Positions 36,325-45,127 of a DNA stretch of 64,000 nucleotides are shown here, one piece after another. Both the position numbers and the translations under genes were made by a program. The stretch's first letter is position 1, and each line of letters starts with the position of its first letter. Under the pieces are notes generated by a model. The model was not told where the DNA came from and did not search any database. It saw nothing but the letters and a program-made list of their open reading frames with translations. The DNA lies in NCBI RefSeq assembly GCF_900111345.1, contig NZ_FOGY01000009.1, positions 62,001-126,000 on the forward strand, given 5' to 3'. Origin of the DNA: Psychrobacillus sp. OK032. Its GTDB lineage: Bacteria > Bacillota > Bacilli > Bacillales_A > Planococcaceae.

Positions 36325-36716
36325 GTCTATTTTTTAACTTGATTTCATTTTGATAAATTCTGTGCTTTTTAATTAGACCGACAATCATTTCATCAATTCG
36401 GATGATTGCTCTCAATAAGGTAGAAAGTATAGATGAAGTAACCAAACATAATTGGTATTACAATGTGTATGTTAATGGTTAGAGAGTACAGGGGATAGGC
36501 AACTAAAGGTATTTTTATTTTTCTATTCAATTTATTACGAATCAGTGAGGGGGAGCATTTCTAGTTGCGAATTATAGAGTAGCTATATAGGTGGTGATTT
36601 GTGGAACAACTCGAAAACGTTCCATGCAAAGACCTCAAATATGGGTCTTAGTCTAAGCCTTTGCATTAATTAAACATAGGCTATACTATATCCTGTTATA
36701 GGAGGAAAAAAGTCCA
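36325..36716. other. Non-coding gap with degraded integrase flank
   Basis: No credible gene. The left part may hold further decayed integrase sequence on the minus strand (ATTCGGATGATTGC read in reverse resembles coding text, with stops). The right part leads to the ribosome site of the coat-like gene. Confidence 0.4.
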
Positions 36717-36884
36717 ATGCAGCATCATCCTCCTCCTCCTCATTATATTAGACCCTCACACTCAATGTATCCCGTTAGTAGGCCCATTTTTAGATCCCGT
36801 TATGGAGCAGGTTATGGAGACGGTTATGCAGACCGAATATTTCCCGGCTACGGAAACCAAATGTATCCCAGTTTTCCTAGATAA
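36717..36884 (+). CDS. Small His/Pro/Tyr/Gly-rich coat-like protein
   Basis: 55 residues starting MQHHPPPPHYIRPSH, continuing with RSRYGAGYGDGYAD and ending YPSFPR. ATG eleven bases after AGGAGG, and a clear terminator follows. Composition is like short spore-coat or exosporium proteins and like the 61-residue protein at 52219. It neighbours a cupin and a ferritin that are also often spore-associated. Function is inferred from composition only. Confidence 0.6.
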   Translation: MQHHPPPPHYIRPSHSMYPVSRPIFRSRYGAGYGDGYADRIFPGYGNQMYPSFPR

Positions 36885-36895
36885 ATAGGAATAGG

Positions 36896-36936
36896 AGGAT
36901 CCTGTGACTGTTCATGCCGTTTAAGGATCCTTTTTT
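36896..36936 (+). terminator. Terminator of the coat-like gene
   Basis: AGGATCCT at 36896-36903 pairs with AGGATCCT at 36924-36931 (the arms are self-complementary), then a T run. Confidence 0.8.
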
Positions 36937-37294
36937 AAGTTTCTGTTTTGAACGAGGGAGGTGGGAGGACTTTCATTATATATATCAATTAATTTGGCTC
37001 TACATGAACCTGGATAAACAAATAATCTATCTCAATTTCTTTTAGATCTTGGAAGAATTCTATTTTTTTCATATTTGTCTCCTTGTGATTAAGGTTCTTT
37101 AACAATTAGTCCTTCTTCAACTAACCTCCCTTAACGATCCGTTAAGCATAAAAATTGCATCTTACCAAAGAAAATGAAAGATGATTAAGTTCTTTCATGG
37201 GAGTTCAATAACTTCAACAAAAATGGTGTTAATCCTTTTGGATCAACACCACTTATAGATATTAAGTGAAAATCTCACAAATTCTTCTGTGCAT
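36937..37294. other. Gap with a minus-strand hairpin
   Basis: GGTGTT-ATCC (37225-37235) pairs with GGAT-AACACC (37240-37250) and is followed by Ts on the minus strand; a second terminator for the cupin gene. No genes seen. Confidence 0.5.
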
Positions 37295-37322
37295 TAAAAA
37301 AATCCAATCCATACATGGATTG
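37295..37322 (-). terminator. Terminator of the cupin gene
   Basis: CAATCCAT (37305-37312) pairs with ATGGATTG (37315-37322). On the minus strand a run of seven Ts follows. Confidence 0.7.
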
Positions 37323-37350
37323 TTTTAAAATCATGCCGATGACTATCACC

Positions 37351-37911
37351 CTATTCCGCAGCCATTGCATCTGCTTTGGTAGGATGAATAGTACCAAATG
37401 GGTGGTTGGGAGGAGCATATATCGAATAAAGTTTAAGTGGAATATTACCTGTATTTGTTACATTATGCCATGTCCCAGCAGGTATCATTATTGCAGAATC
37501 ATCGTAGACATCTCTTTTAAAGTTTAAATTATCTTTACTATTACCCATTTGAACAATCCCCTGGCCTTGTTCAATACGTAAGAATTGATCAACTTCAGGA
37601 TGTTTTTCCAAACCGATATCTTCTCCAACATTGAGACTCATTAAAGTAACTTGTAAATGTGCCCCTGTCCATAAAGCAGTACGATAAGTATTGTTTTGCT
37701 TACTTGCTTCATTGATATTAACTACAAATGGTTTTGGTCCATAATCTGTTAACAATATTCTACTATCACTACTGGAAGAGCGATAAGAACCAAATCTGTT
37801 TACATGTTCTAACTCATTAGGATATGTCCAATATACCGATTGTCTTCCATAGTTATTCATTGGTACATTAGCATAATAAGGGTAATGATACATATAAGGA
37901 TCATAATACAT
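37351..37911 (-). CDS. Cupin-domain protein with Tyr-rich N-terminus
   Basis: About 186 residues. A Tyr/Pro/Asn-rich head (MYYDPYMYHYPYYANVPMNN) is followed by a cupin barrel with motif 1 (VGEDIGLEKHPEVDQFLRIEQG) and motif 2 (MIPAGTWHNVTNTG), whose His and Glu/Gln positions can bind a metal. The ATG at 37911 lies nine bases after AAGGGA; a GTG 18 bases upstream overlaps that site. The coat-like head and neighbouring ferritin suggest a spore-surface role, but the substrate is unknown. Confidence 0.75.
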   Translation of the reverse strand: MYYDPYMYHYPYYANVPMNNYGRQSVYWTYPNELEHVNRFGSYRSSSSDSRILLTDYGPKPFVVNINEASKQNNTYRTALWTGAHLQVTLMSLNVGEDIGLEKHPEVDQFLRIEQGQGIVQMGNSKDNLNFKRDVYDDSAIMIPAGTWHNVTNTGNIPLKLYSIYAPPNHPFGTIHPTKADAMAAE

Positions 37912-38016
37912 TTTTCTCAATCCCTTCACAGTTTATAAAATCATCCTATGCAACTTGTTAAAGGAATGTACTTAGACTTAAGCTTTCTGAAATCACAACT
38001 ATTTGTATAATGTTCT

Positions 38017-38532
38017 TTAACCTCCAGCTGGGGCAGCAGGGGTAGCTGCTGGCTGCCGTTTGCCCAATTCCTGATCAACCAATAGAATGGCAGACGGATT
38101 ATTTTGAGCTATAGTGAGTCTGGAAATAATTGTTTGTGTTTGTGCTTCTTCATTAATCTGTTCTATTAAAAAATCTTGTATAATGACGGTTGCCTGTGGA
38201 TCCGCTTGGTTTACATAATTGAACGCTTGACGATATGAGTTCGTTACAAACTTTTCATGCTCAAGCACCTTTTGAAAAAGTTCCAATGGTGAGCCAAAAT
38301 CACTAGGTAAGGTAGGAACACTTGTTAATTGTACCGTGGCATCTTTATCGATCATATAATCAATTAATTTTAACATGTGTGTCCGCTCTTCCTCTGATTG
38401 CAAACGAAGCCATGTAGCCATCCCTGTATAATTCTGCCTCCCCATTTGAGCTGACATCGCCAAGTAAAGTGCAGATGAGTAATTTTCAACTTGAATCAAA
38501 TTATTAATTAACTCTTGAAGCTCTTCGTTCAA
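38017..38532 (-). CDS. Ferritin-like protein
   Basis: About 171 residues, four-helix ferritin-like domain. Di-iron ligands are consistent with Glu in VENYSSALYLAMSAQM, the SEEERTHMLKLIDYM segment (E and H) and QDFLIEQINEEAQT. A proline/alanine-rich tail (QPAATPAAPAGG) is added. The start is probably TTG 38532 after AAGGGGTGG; GTG 38541 is the alternative. Likely stores or detoxifies iron. It runs with the cupin gene on the minus strand, 105 bp apart. Confidence 0.75.
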   Translation of the reverse strand: MNEELQELINNLIQVENYSSALYLAMSAQMGRQNYTGMATWLRLQSEEERTHMLKLIDYMIDKDATVQLTSVPTLPSDFGSPLELFQKVLEHEKFVTNSYRQAFNYVNQADPQATVIIQDFLIEQINEEAQTQTIISRLTIAQNNPSAILLVDQELGKRQPAATPAAPAGG

Positions 38533-38944
38533 CTTTTCCACCCCTTTTTATCTTTCATAAGTAACGTATGCTTTTTTTCTTAAAATGCCACCGATCAAAC
38601 CTTTATTAATATTTCTACACTTATACTTTTTAAGTACATCACTTATTCAGCTATCCCGCGTCTTTTGAACAAGAAAAGAGCTTTATTATCAGCTCTATAT
38701 TTCACTAAAGCACCCCGTTAGAACAAGGATATCTATCCTTGTTTAATACCTTTTCTACTTGCACTAAACTGCACCGTTAGTTTAATTGGAACATTTCACA
38801 CTTGTTCCCCAATCCTCAAGTATTTGTCCTCGGCTCTGTCCTCGTAAAATTTTATAACTATTTAATTAAAAGTAAATTTTAGAAAACGTTGATATCGTAG
38901 GGTTTCTTAGCCCTATTTTCTTCTATTAACTATCTGGATTGGGT
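38533..38944. other. Gap, left flank of integration scar 2
   Basis: No gene seen. TAGAAAACGTTGATAT (38880-38895) is the exact inverse of 35940-35955 just after groEL, an inverted repeat 2.9 kb apart that brackets the first cargo segment. Confidence 0.5.
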
Positions 38945-38985
38945 GGCATGATGTAATAAGAAGCTTCAACCCTTGATATATATGG
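38945..38985. other. Integration scar 2 (copy of the groEL 3' end)
   Basis: GGTGGCATGATGTAA repeats the last codons of groEL (Gly-Gly-Met-Met-stop), followed by CCCTTGATATATATGGG, a close match to CTTGATATATC after the real groEL. Confidence 0.65.
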
Positions 38986-39028
38986 GTTGTATGTAAGTTG
39001 AAAGTAAAATACTAACATAGAGGATAAT

Positions 39029-39421
39029 CTAGAGGCTTCTCATTAGTTGTAAAAACTTTTGGGAAGCTTCTTTATTCATTTCTTTTGTAACGTGGAGATA
39101 GACATGCTTGGTGATTTGAACATCGGAATGGCCAAGTCTATCCATGATTTGTTCCTGTTCCAGTGCTACACCAACCTCTGCAAGAAGCGATGTGTGTGTA
39201 TGTCGTAAAGAGTGTGGGGTTAATTCGAGATTTAAGTTTGCAAGAGCAAGCAGTCTTGCCATTTTCAATTGTGCCGTTTTGATTACGATAGGATATCCGG
39301 GTCGCCACTCTGTTTTGGCAAAGATAAAATCTTGATTATTATAAGCATCACCTAACTGTCGAATGATTTTTTCTTGATTCTCTTTGTGAAGTATTAAAGC
39401 TTTTATCACATCTTCATCCAC
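39029..39421 (-). pseudogene. Tyrosine recombinase C-terminal relic 2
   Basis: An open frame of 130 residues corresponds only to the catalytic end of an integrase: FAKTEWRPGYPIVIK, LTPHSLRHTHTSLLAEVG, DRLGHSDVQITKHVYLHVTKEM. Arg, His and Tyr of the active site are kept, but the N-terminal DNA-binding domain is missing. Its stop is about 70 bp from the groEL-like scar. Confidence 0.8.
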
Positions 39422-39589
39422 ATAGAGATAAAAAACGACAACATATAGCTAATATTGCTAAATAATAGATAATGAATAAAGCAATGCTTAAGACACCCTA
39501 TTCACCTAGCTAAAAGGCATTTTTCACTAAATTAATGCATACAATAGGAAAACTATGAGAATTGTAAAAAATATGTTGGGGTGATAGGA

Positions 39590-40768
39590 ATGCTCAAGCA
39601 AGAATTAACCAACCGGATGAAGCAATTGCAAGAGAGGTTAATTGCGAACCAATATGACGCTTATATTATTACTACCGAAGAAGACATCTGGTATTACACA
39701 AACATTACATACAAACCAGAGGAACGCCCCTTTTTTATCATCGTTGTCCCCGATCAAACACCTAAATTACTTGTACCAAAGCTTGAAGAATCCCACGTAC
39801 ATAAAAGTATTATCGGTTATGATATTGTTTCTTATTGGGAGTTTCCATCTTCAGAGGGCAGCAATTGGTATGATAAATTAAACCAATTGATCCAAGGTTA
39901 TTCAAGAGTAGGAATTGAGAGTAACGTGCGTGCAGACGTATATCATCTCATGCAAGCAAAGGAACTAGTTTTAGCGCAGTTAGTCGAAGCACAACGTAAA
40001 GTGAAAAGCGTCTATGAACTTGAAAGAATTCGCATGAGTGCTAAAGTGTGCGATGAAGCAATGGAGGATATTTTTAATACGATTTATCACGGTGCAAGTG
40101 TGTTAGAACCATTTACCTTGTCAAAAAAAGTACAAACCAACCTTATAAAATCAAAGCAATTTGACCCAATCACAACTTCATTGCTCACAGCAGTTTGGAA
40201 TGCACCGACAAGTGCGATGCCGCATAGTATTCCTGAGTTAGGTGATCGATTTGGGGATGGACCGAACGTCGCGATGGCCTATTATCGAATTAACGGATAT
40301 TCAGCAGAGTGTGAACGGACGTTTTTTCTTGGACAACCTACCAAAGACGATATGGAAATGTTCCAACATATGCAAAATGCACGAAATCGGGCGTTGAGTA
40401 TGGTGCGAGCTGGTGTAATGGCAGCAGATGTCGATGCAGAATCACGAGCTTACTTTGATCAACATGGGCTACTTAATCGTTTATTACATCGTACCGGGCA
40501 TGGAGTCGGATTGCGAAATCACGAAGGACCGTATATTGCAGAAGGTAGCAACGAAATATTAGAGGAAAATATGGTGATTACGATTGAGCCGGGCATCTAT
40601 ATTGAGGGGGTAGGTGGATATCGACACTCCGATACCATCCGTGTAACCGAGGATGGCTATGAAGTGCTTACAACATTTCCTACTGATTTAGTAGATATGA
40701 CGATCACCAAATCGAACATATTGGCAAAGCTAAAAGGGAAGTTTATACAGAAGTATTTGAAGCTTTGA
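39590..40768 (+). CDS. M24-family (creatinase-like) pita-bread protein, metal site altered
   Basis: 392 residues: an N-terminal creatinase/prolidase domain (about 1-140) and a pita-bread M24 domain (about 145-370). In Xaa-Pro aminopeptidases the metal ligands are Asp, Asp, His, Glu, Glu. Here the equivalents are Met229, Glu240, His304 (TGHGVG), Glu333 (TIEPGIYI) and Ser347 (GGYRHSD), so three of five differ. That resembles creatinase, ectoine hydrolase or DddP-type members rather than a peptidase. ATG 39590 after GGGGTGA; a GTG three codons earlier overlaps that site. Stands alone inside the integrase-relic region. Confidence 0.75.
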   Translation: MLKQELTNRMKQLQERLIANQYDAYIITTEEDIWYYTNITYKPEERPFFIIVVPDQTPKLLVPKLEESHVHKSIIGYDIVSYWEFPSSEGSNWYDKLNQLIQGYSRVGIESNVRADVYHLMQAKELVLAQLVEAQRKVKSVYELERIRMSAKVCDEAMEDIFNTIYHGASVLEPFTLSKKVQTNLIKSKQFDPITTSLLTAVWNAPTSAMPHSIPELGDRFGDGPNVAMAYYRINGYSAECERTFFLGQPTKDDMEMFQHMQNARNRALSMVRAGVMAADVDAESRAYFDQHGLLNRLLHRTGHGVGLRNHEGPYIAEGSNEILEENMVITIEPGIYIEGVGGYRHSDTIRVTEDGYEVLTTFPTDLVDMTITKSNILAKLKGKFIQKYLKL

Positions 40769-40934
40769 TGTTAAGTTTGGAATGAGGTTTAATGAAAAAT
40801 ATTTATCACGTTAGCGTATCATATCGCGGTGATGCTTACCACACCAAACCTGATAACTTCTATAATTGATTTTATTGAGTCAATGAGTGTTTATAATGAA
40901 TAGTACTGTAGTACAGGTGAAACGGGTAATATGA

Positions 40935-40975
40935 AAATAAGAGGTGACCCTCATGGGTCACCTCTTATTTATGGT
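40935..40975. terminator. Bidirectional terminator
   Basis: A perfect 16-bp stem (40935-40950 with 40955-40970), TCAT loop, A and T tracts on either side. The remaining gap 40769-41105 shows nothing else. Confidence 0.85.
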
Positions 40976-41105
40976 AGGGATGATTATTATAGATATGATA
41001 TGCTCGATATATCATTAGTATGATCGACGTGTTGGTTATTGTATTATGGATAATAGAACGACTGCCCCAAAAAATATTTATAATATAAAAATTAAGGAGA
41101 ATTAC

Positions 41106-41675
41106 ATGGCCTGGAGCAAATTGAAGCAAAATCTGGAGAGTTTTCTCTGTCCTGCATTATATGGAAGGGTTGAATACCTTGCAACCAGCTACCGTTATTT
41201 ACCTGATAAAGCAGGACTTTGTTATATTGCGGTAGATAAAAAGAATGTACTCAATATGAGTGATAAAACTACTTTAATCAGATGGTATCAGACGGAGCTG
41301 GAAATTAAGAATGATTCAGATATCCAAATTCCTATCAACGATGAGGAAATTGAAGCGGTAAGAAAAGAAACCAAGGGGATAGTTCCAGAGGATCGTTTAC
41401 AAGTAATAGCAAGGGGTAGAAAATTATCAGAATATTCAAAGGAGCTTTTGTCAGCGCAGTCATCATTAAGTAAATCAAATTTTATCGTTGTAGCTAATAA
41501 GTTTTTATCCACTTCTATAGAGGAAAGCATAGAGAGCAATGATATCCTATTGAATATTCTAGCTTTGGTGGACAGAAGGGTTGGAAAAAAACGAATTTTA
41601 AACATGGCTGAGAAGATGAAGTTAAAGCATCCAATTGTTCAGTATTTTTATGAACTACGGCTTAGTACGCTATGA
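41106..41675 (+). CDS. SF0329-like family protein, function unknown
   Basis: 189 residues starting MAWSKLKQNLESFLCPALYG, with TSYRYLPDKAGLCYIAVDKK and VDRRVGKKRILNMAEKMKLKHP. I recognise it as the small conserved family named after Shigella SF0329, common in mobile regions; no activity is known. The ATG at 41106 follows AAGGAG; 20 codons of open frame upstream lack a ribosome site. No signal peptide or membrane helix. Confidence 0.7.
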   Translation: MAWSKLKQNLESFLCPALYGRVEYLATSYRYLPDKAGLCYIAVDKKNVLNMSDKTTLIRWYQTELEIKNDSDIQIPINDEEIEAVRKETKGIVPEDRLQVIARGRKLSEYSKELLSAQSSLSKSNFIVVANKFLSTSIEESIESNDILLNILALVDRRVGKKRILNMAEKMKLKHPIVQYFYELRLSTL

Positions 41676-41810
41676 TAATAAATAACTCATCAACTCTAAT
41701 TGCTAGCTCTGTAAACTCAATAACAATGTATAAATTTTCTTGGATTGAACACGAAGGAAATCTATAAGTAATGAAAGGTTTTCAGGATATTACAATGAAC
41801 ATTTTTACAA

Positions 41811-41925
41811 ATGTTGATATAGCGCACTTTTGGGACACATCGTTAAAGATATTACACGCTTTCAACTTACGTGCAGAATGATGTAATAAGACGTTGCAAC
41901 CCTTGATATGTATGGGTTTGTATGT
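41811..41925. other. Integration scar 3 with flanking repeat
   Basis: GAATGATGTAATAAGA echoes the groEL tail, and CCCTTGATATGTATGGG follows. The 80 bp to its left (with CATCGTTAAAGATAT) are repeated at 47548-47613, so the 5.7-kb segment between the two is bounded by direct repeats. Confidence 0.6.
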
Positions 41926-41943
41926 AAAGGTGATAGTGGCATG

Positions 41944-42255
41944 CTAACATAGTGGATAATTTAGTGGCTTCCCATTAGTTGTGCAAACTCTTGGGAAGTT
42001 TCTTTTCATTTCTTTTGTAACGTGGAGATAGACATTCTTGGTGATTTGATCATCTGAATGACCAAGTCTATCCGTGATTTGTTCGAGTGCTAGCCGGCCT
42101 CTGCAAGAAGCGATGTATGTGTATGTCGTAAAGAGTTTTGGGTTAATTAGTAGATATAAATTTGCAAGAACAAGCAGTATTGCCATGCTCAGTTGTACTG
42201 TTTTGATTACGATAGGATACCCGGATGTCGCTCTGGTTTGGCAAAGATAAATCAT
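41944..42255 (-). pseudogene. Tyrosine recombinase C-terminal relic 3, degenerate
   Basis: Diverged copy of relic 2: TSGYPIVIKTVQLSMAILL and DRLGHSDDQITKNVYLHVTKEM are kept, but frameshifts and changes erase the catalytic-Arg segment (SLRHTHTS has become KLFTTYTY) and the end is shifted. At DNA level it closely parallels 39029-39330, including the scar to its left. Confidence 0.8.
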
Positions 42256-42368
42256 ATACTCTACACATGTTGAGTGCTGTTCGTTACTTGTGCGAAAAGA
42301 TTGAATGAAGAAATATTGTAGTGAGGTAAAGCTAATTAAAAAAATGGAAAATGTATTATTTTATTTGC

Positions 42369-42379
42369 GGTGAACCGTA
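42369..42379. repeat. GGTGAACCGTA motif, copy 1
   Basis: An 11-mer found again at 43772 and 44790; see findings. In copies 1 and 2 it is followed within about 35 bases by a GTTTTAAAAAAG-like stretch. Confidence 0.55.
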
Positions 42380-42505
42380 TAGATAAGTAAATGAGGTTTT
42401 AAAAAAGCACCTTTTGCATTAGTAAATAGTGCTGCTGACAATTCATAAAGAATCTCTAACATATCAGCAATGCCATTTCTCAATATTGGTTACTTCAGGG
42501 AAAAA

Positions 42506-42556
42506 CCATGGGGCAGGTCCCTTAGCTTAATAAGCCGAGAAACCTGTCCCCGTGGC
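42506..42556. repeat. REP-like hairpin element, copy 1
   Basis: CATGGGGCAGGT ... ACCTGTCCCCGTGG encloses the AATAAGCC inner part. On the minus strand it lies just past the aromatic exporter stop. Similar to the GGGGACAGGT-type repeats linked to RAYT transposases in Bacillota, though no transposase is here. Confidence 0.6.
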
Positions 42557-42586
42557 CATTGCCAAGATGATGACTAGCCTCTGGAG

Positions 42587-43549
42587 CTAAAGTTTACTTC
42601 TTTTAAAAATATTTTTCTTAATAATTAAGTAGTTCTTAATCTCGAAATTTAAATAAAATAGATTTGCTCTAATTTCAAATTCTTCCCTTGTCTTCGGTAA
42701 TTCTGTTTCACGTATGGACTCTTCGTACTCCTCTAATTGCTTTAATGCAATGGTTGTATCTCCTGAATCAACGTGTTGACTGATATTCAGAAAGATATTA
42801 GCAAGCATTCCTTTTTGTTTGACATCTAATTCTGAAGAAGAAACAATGCTTAGAATGGCTAGCATCCGTTTTAGGATTTCCAGTTGATCCTCTCGCATTT
42901 CGAGATAATAATAATCTTTATTTTCTTTTCTTAACAGATGATTTTCTACATCTTGTATAGCAATGTTTTTAGCCTGATTAAGGATATTTTCTACTTCGAC
43001 TAATTCTTTTCCGTCCCAGTTTCGCTCACTATCCTTTAAAAGTGATGAGAATTCGTATAGAATAACGCTAAATTTATTTTCAATTTCTGTTTTATATTTT
43101 TCAATTTCATTCTTAAAGCTTGGCATAATGCTGTTTACGAGTAAGGCGATTCCTATACCGATGAAAATAATATAGAGTTCATTCAATAAGTTTTCTAGGC
43201 TTGCTTCCTTCACTGTATAAATATGTAAAATGATAACTATGCTTGTGACAAGACCGTCCTGAATACGCACTTTAACAAGGATTGGGACAAACAATAAGAT
43301 AAATAGAGTTAAGACAATTGGATGATATCCTAATATTTCAAAACATATGGAACCAAGAATTAAGGATAAAAGAGATGCGAAAAACTTTTTCTGAATGGAA
43401 TGTAATGTCTTTTTCTTTGTCTTCTCAATACACATAATAACGATTATGGCTGCAAATGATGCAAATTCCAAGTCGAGTAAACTCGCAATCCAAATTGCTA
43501 ACCCTGCTCCTATTGCAGTCTTAATTGTCCGATATCCCATTCCAACCAT
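42587..43549 (-). CDS. Aromatic-acid-exporter-family membrane protein (YqjA-like)
   Basis: About 320 residues. An N-terminal domain of six membrane helices (RTIKTAIGAGLAIWIASLL, then FASFAAIIVIMCIEKT) resembles ArAE_1/FUSC proteins, and a cytoplasmic helical domain (about 155-320) follows. The ATG at 43549 follows AGGGTGG; GTG 43558 is the alternative. Export of aromatic or other organic acids is a family guess. It is flanked on both sides by the REP-like element. Confidence 0.75.
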   Translation of the reverse strand: MVGMGYRTIKTAIGAGLAIWIASLLDLEFASFAAIIVIMCIEKTKKKTLHSIQKKFFASLLSLILGSICFEILGYHPIVLTLFILLFVPILVKVRIQDGLVTSIVIILHIYTVKEASLENLLNELYIIFIGIGIALLVNSIMPSFKNEIEKYKTEIENKFSVILYEFSSLLKDSERNWDGKELVEVENILNQAKNIAIQDVENHLLRKENKDYYYLEMREDQLEILKRMLAILSIVSSSELDVKQKGMLANIFLNISQHVDSGDTTIALKQLEEYEESIRETELPKTREEFEIRANLFYLNFEIKNYLIIKKNIFKRSKL

Positions 43550-43614
43550 AAGTACCACCCTATTGTTTTCTATATTTTCACTATAACCAGTAGTTATTAA
43601 TTCTAACAGAAAAT

Positions 43615-43687
43615 CATGGGGACGTGAAAGTCACGGGACAGGTTTCTTGGCTCAATAAGCCGAAGTACCTGTCTCCGTGGCCTTTTT
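43615..43687. repeat. REP-like hairpin element, copy 2
   Basis: CATGGGGACGTG, CACGGGACAGGT, GGCT-CAATA-AGCC and ACCTGTCTCCGTGG nest into one long imperfect stem followed by a T run. Same core as copy 1, 1.1 kb away and in the same orientation. Confidence 0.6.
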
Positions 43688-43771
43688 TTGCGTATAAATT
43701 TTATTTATATAATTAGTGAGGAGAGGTCGTAAAAATGCTCCTCCATTTTATATTACCTTAGAAGTTGGTAC

Positions 43772-43782
43772 GGTGAACCGTA
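43772..43782. repeat. GGTGAACCGTA motif, copy 2
   Basis: Here the motif is ACGGT-GA-ACCGT, a perfect 5-bp inverted repeat. The 43688-44036 gap otherwise contains only the yczE leader. Confidence 0.55.
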
Positions 43783-44036
43783 CCATAAGAAAATGAGTTC
43801 TTTTTCTTTCAACTAAATAAGTTTTAAAAAAGAAAAAGTTGACGTGGCTAAATGATATTGATATTTCCTTCGTCAGCTTTTCAGTTGTTAAAACGAATAA
43901 GACTCCATGACTCTCCTTTAATAAGAAAATGAAAGATATTATTTTGGATGATATTTCGGAAAATATAGATTATAAATTCTGTCCAAATTTAATGTTATAT
44001 TAATAAAAAAGTGTGATATAAGATAGAGGAGCGGTT

Positions 44037-44672
44037 ATGAAAAAGGAATGGATTCTACGCTGGTCTTTTTTTGTTTTTGGATTAATGGTGTTAGCATTTG
44101 GCATATCTTTAACCATTGAAGGAAAGCATTTAGGGATTGGACCATGGGATGTTTTTCATTATGGTCTATTCACTAAATTTGGCTTTACTATTGGAACTTG
44201 GTCGATAATAAGTGGATTTTTACTTTTGTTGATCAGTTCAAGTTTCAATAAGGAGTGGCCAAAAATAGGGGCTTTTCTGAATATGTTGTTATTAGGATTA
44301 TTTATTGATCTTTTTAATTTGATCTTACCTAGCATAGATAGTTTAGCAGGAGCAACAATTGCCTTTATCATAGGTGTTGTTTTAATTGGGTACGGTATTG
44401 GATTATATGTATCTGCTGATTTTGGAGCAGGTCCTAGAGACAGCTTTATGTTTTTAATCATTGAAAGAACGGGTTGGAGTATTCCGTTGGTTAGAAATGG
44501 AATAGAAGTACTCATTTTTCTTCTTGGTTGGATGTTAGGGGGGCCTGTTGGAATTGGAACAGTGTTTATTGCGTTTGGATTAGGTCCAATTTTAGGATTT
44601 TCTATTCCTCAATGTAAGAAACTGATGGCATATTTCCTTGGTCAAAAGGATCGCCTGTTAACGCATATGTAG
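44037..44672 (+). CDS. yczE: YczE/YyaS-family membrane protein
   Basis: 211 residues with five or six membrane helices. GIGPWDVFHYGL near the N-terminus and ADFGAGPRDSFMF in the middle are the YczE family pattern. In some Bacillus strains YczE assists polyketide or bacillomycin production; no such cluster is here. ATG after AGAGGAG. Its own terminator follows. Confidence 0.82.
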   Translation: MKKEWILRWSFFVFGLMVLAFGISLTIEGKHLGIGPWDVFHYGLFTKFGFTIGTWSIISGFLLLLISSSFNKEWPKIGAFLNMLLLGLFIDLFNLILPSIDSLAGATIAFIIGVVLIGYGIGLYVSADFGAGPRDSFMFLIIERTGWSIPLVRNGIEVLIFLLGWMLGGPVGIGTVFIAFGLGPILGFSIPQCKKLMAYFLGQKDRLLTHM

Positions 44673-44701
44673 ACAACTAAAAATAAATAAATACGATGTA
44701 T

Positions 44702-44730
44702 AGGGATCCCTTCATGGGGTCCCTTTCATT
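44702..44730 (+). terminator. Terminator of yczE
   Basis: AGGGATCCC (44702-44710) pairs with GGGGTCCCT (44716-44724, one G-U), then TTCATTTT. Confidence 0.8.
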
Positions 44731-44789
44731 TTCAAAAGGATTTGCTAGTCCCGAGTCTCGATATGAGAAACCTCATTTAAATATGCTAT

Positions 44790-44800
44790 GGTGAACCGTA
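44790..44800. repeat. GGTGAACCGTA motif, copy 3
   Basis: Third copy; followed 16 bp later by TTTTTTAAAG, loosely like the other two. Confidence 0.5.
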
Positions 44801-44856
44801 CATAGTTATTAGTTTTTTAAAGCGTCAAAGTAAAAAAATAGTCCATTCTTCTCCCC

Positions 44857-44892
44857 AGGACGATTTCGTCCGAGGTCAACGAAATCGTCCTT
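44857..44892. other. 12-bp perfect hairpin in the long gap before the surface-protein gene
   Basis: GGACGATTTCGT (44858-44869) pairs with ACGAAATCGTCC (44879-44890). No gene was found in 44673-45653; the gap holds this hairpin, the terminator at 45095 and the leader structure at 45516. Confidence 0.55.
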
Positions 44893-45094
44893 ATGGGTAT
44901 TATCAAATTAAACATGTGTAGTTGGGAGCCATACACCAACCATCCCGTCTGCTCTCCCATTGGCTACACCAGTAAACATTGGCCCAACTTCACTTATTCT
45001 ATTTGCTTTTTTATTGAGTTTTATTAAGTTAATTTAATCGAACTTTATTCCGAGACTACAAATATTACTGAATAATTACGATATATAATTAATG

Positions 45095-45127
45095 AAACAG
45101 ACACCAAAAATAATGTGTCTGTTTTTT
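45095..45127 (+). terminator. Orphan terminator
   Basis: AAACAGACAC (45095-45104) pairs with GTGTCTGTTT (45115-45124), then Ts. No upstream gene in the preceding 400 bp. Confidence 0.7.
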
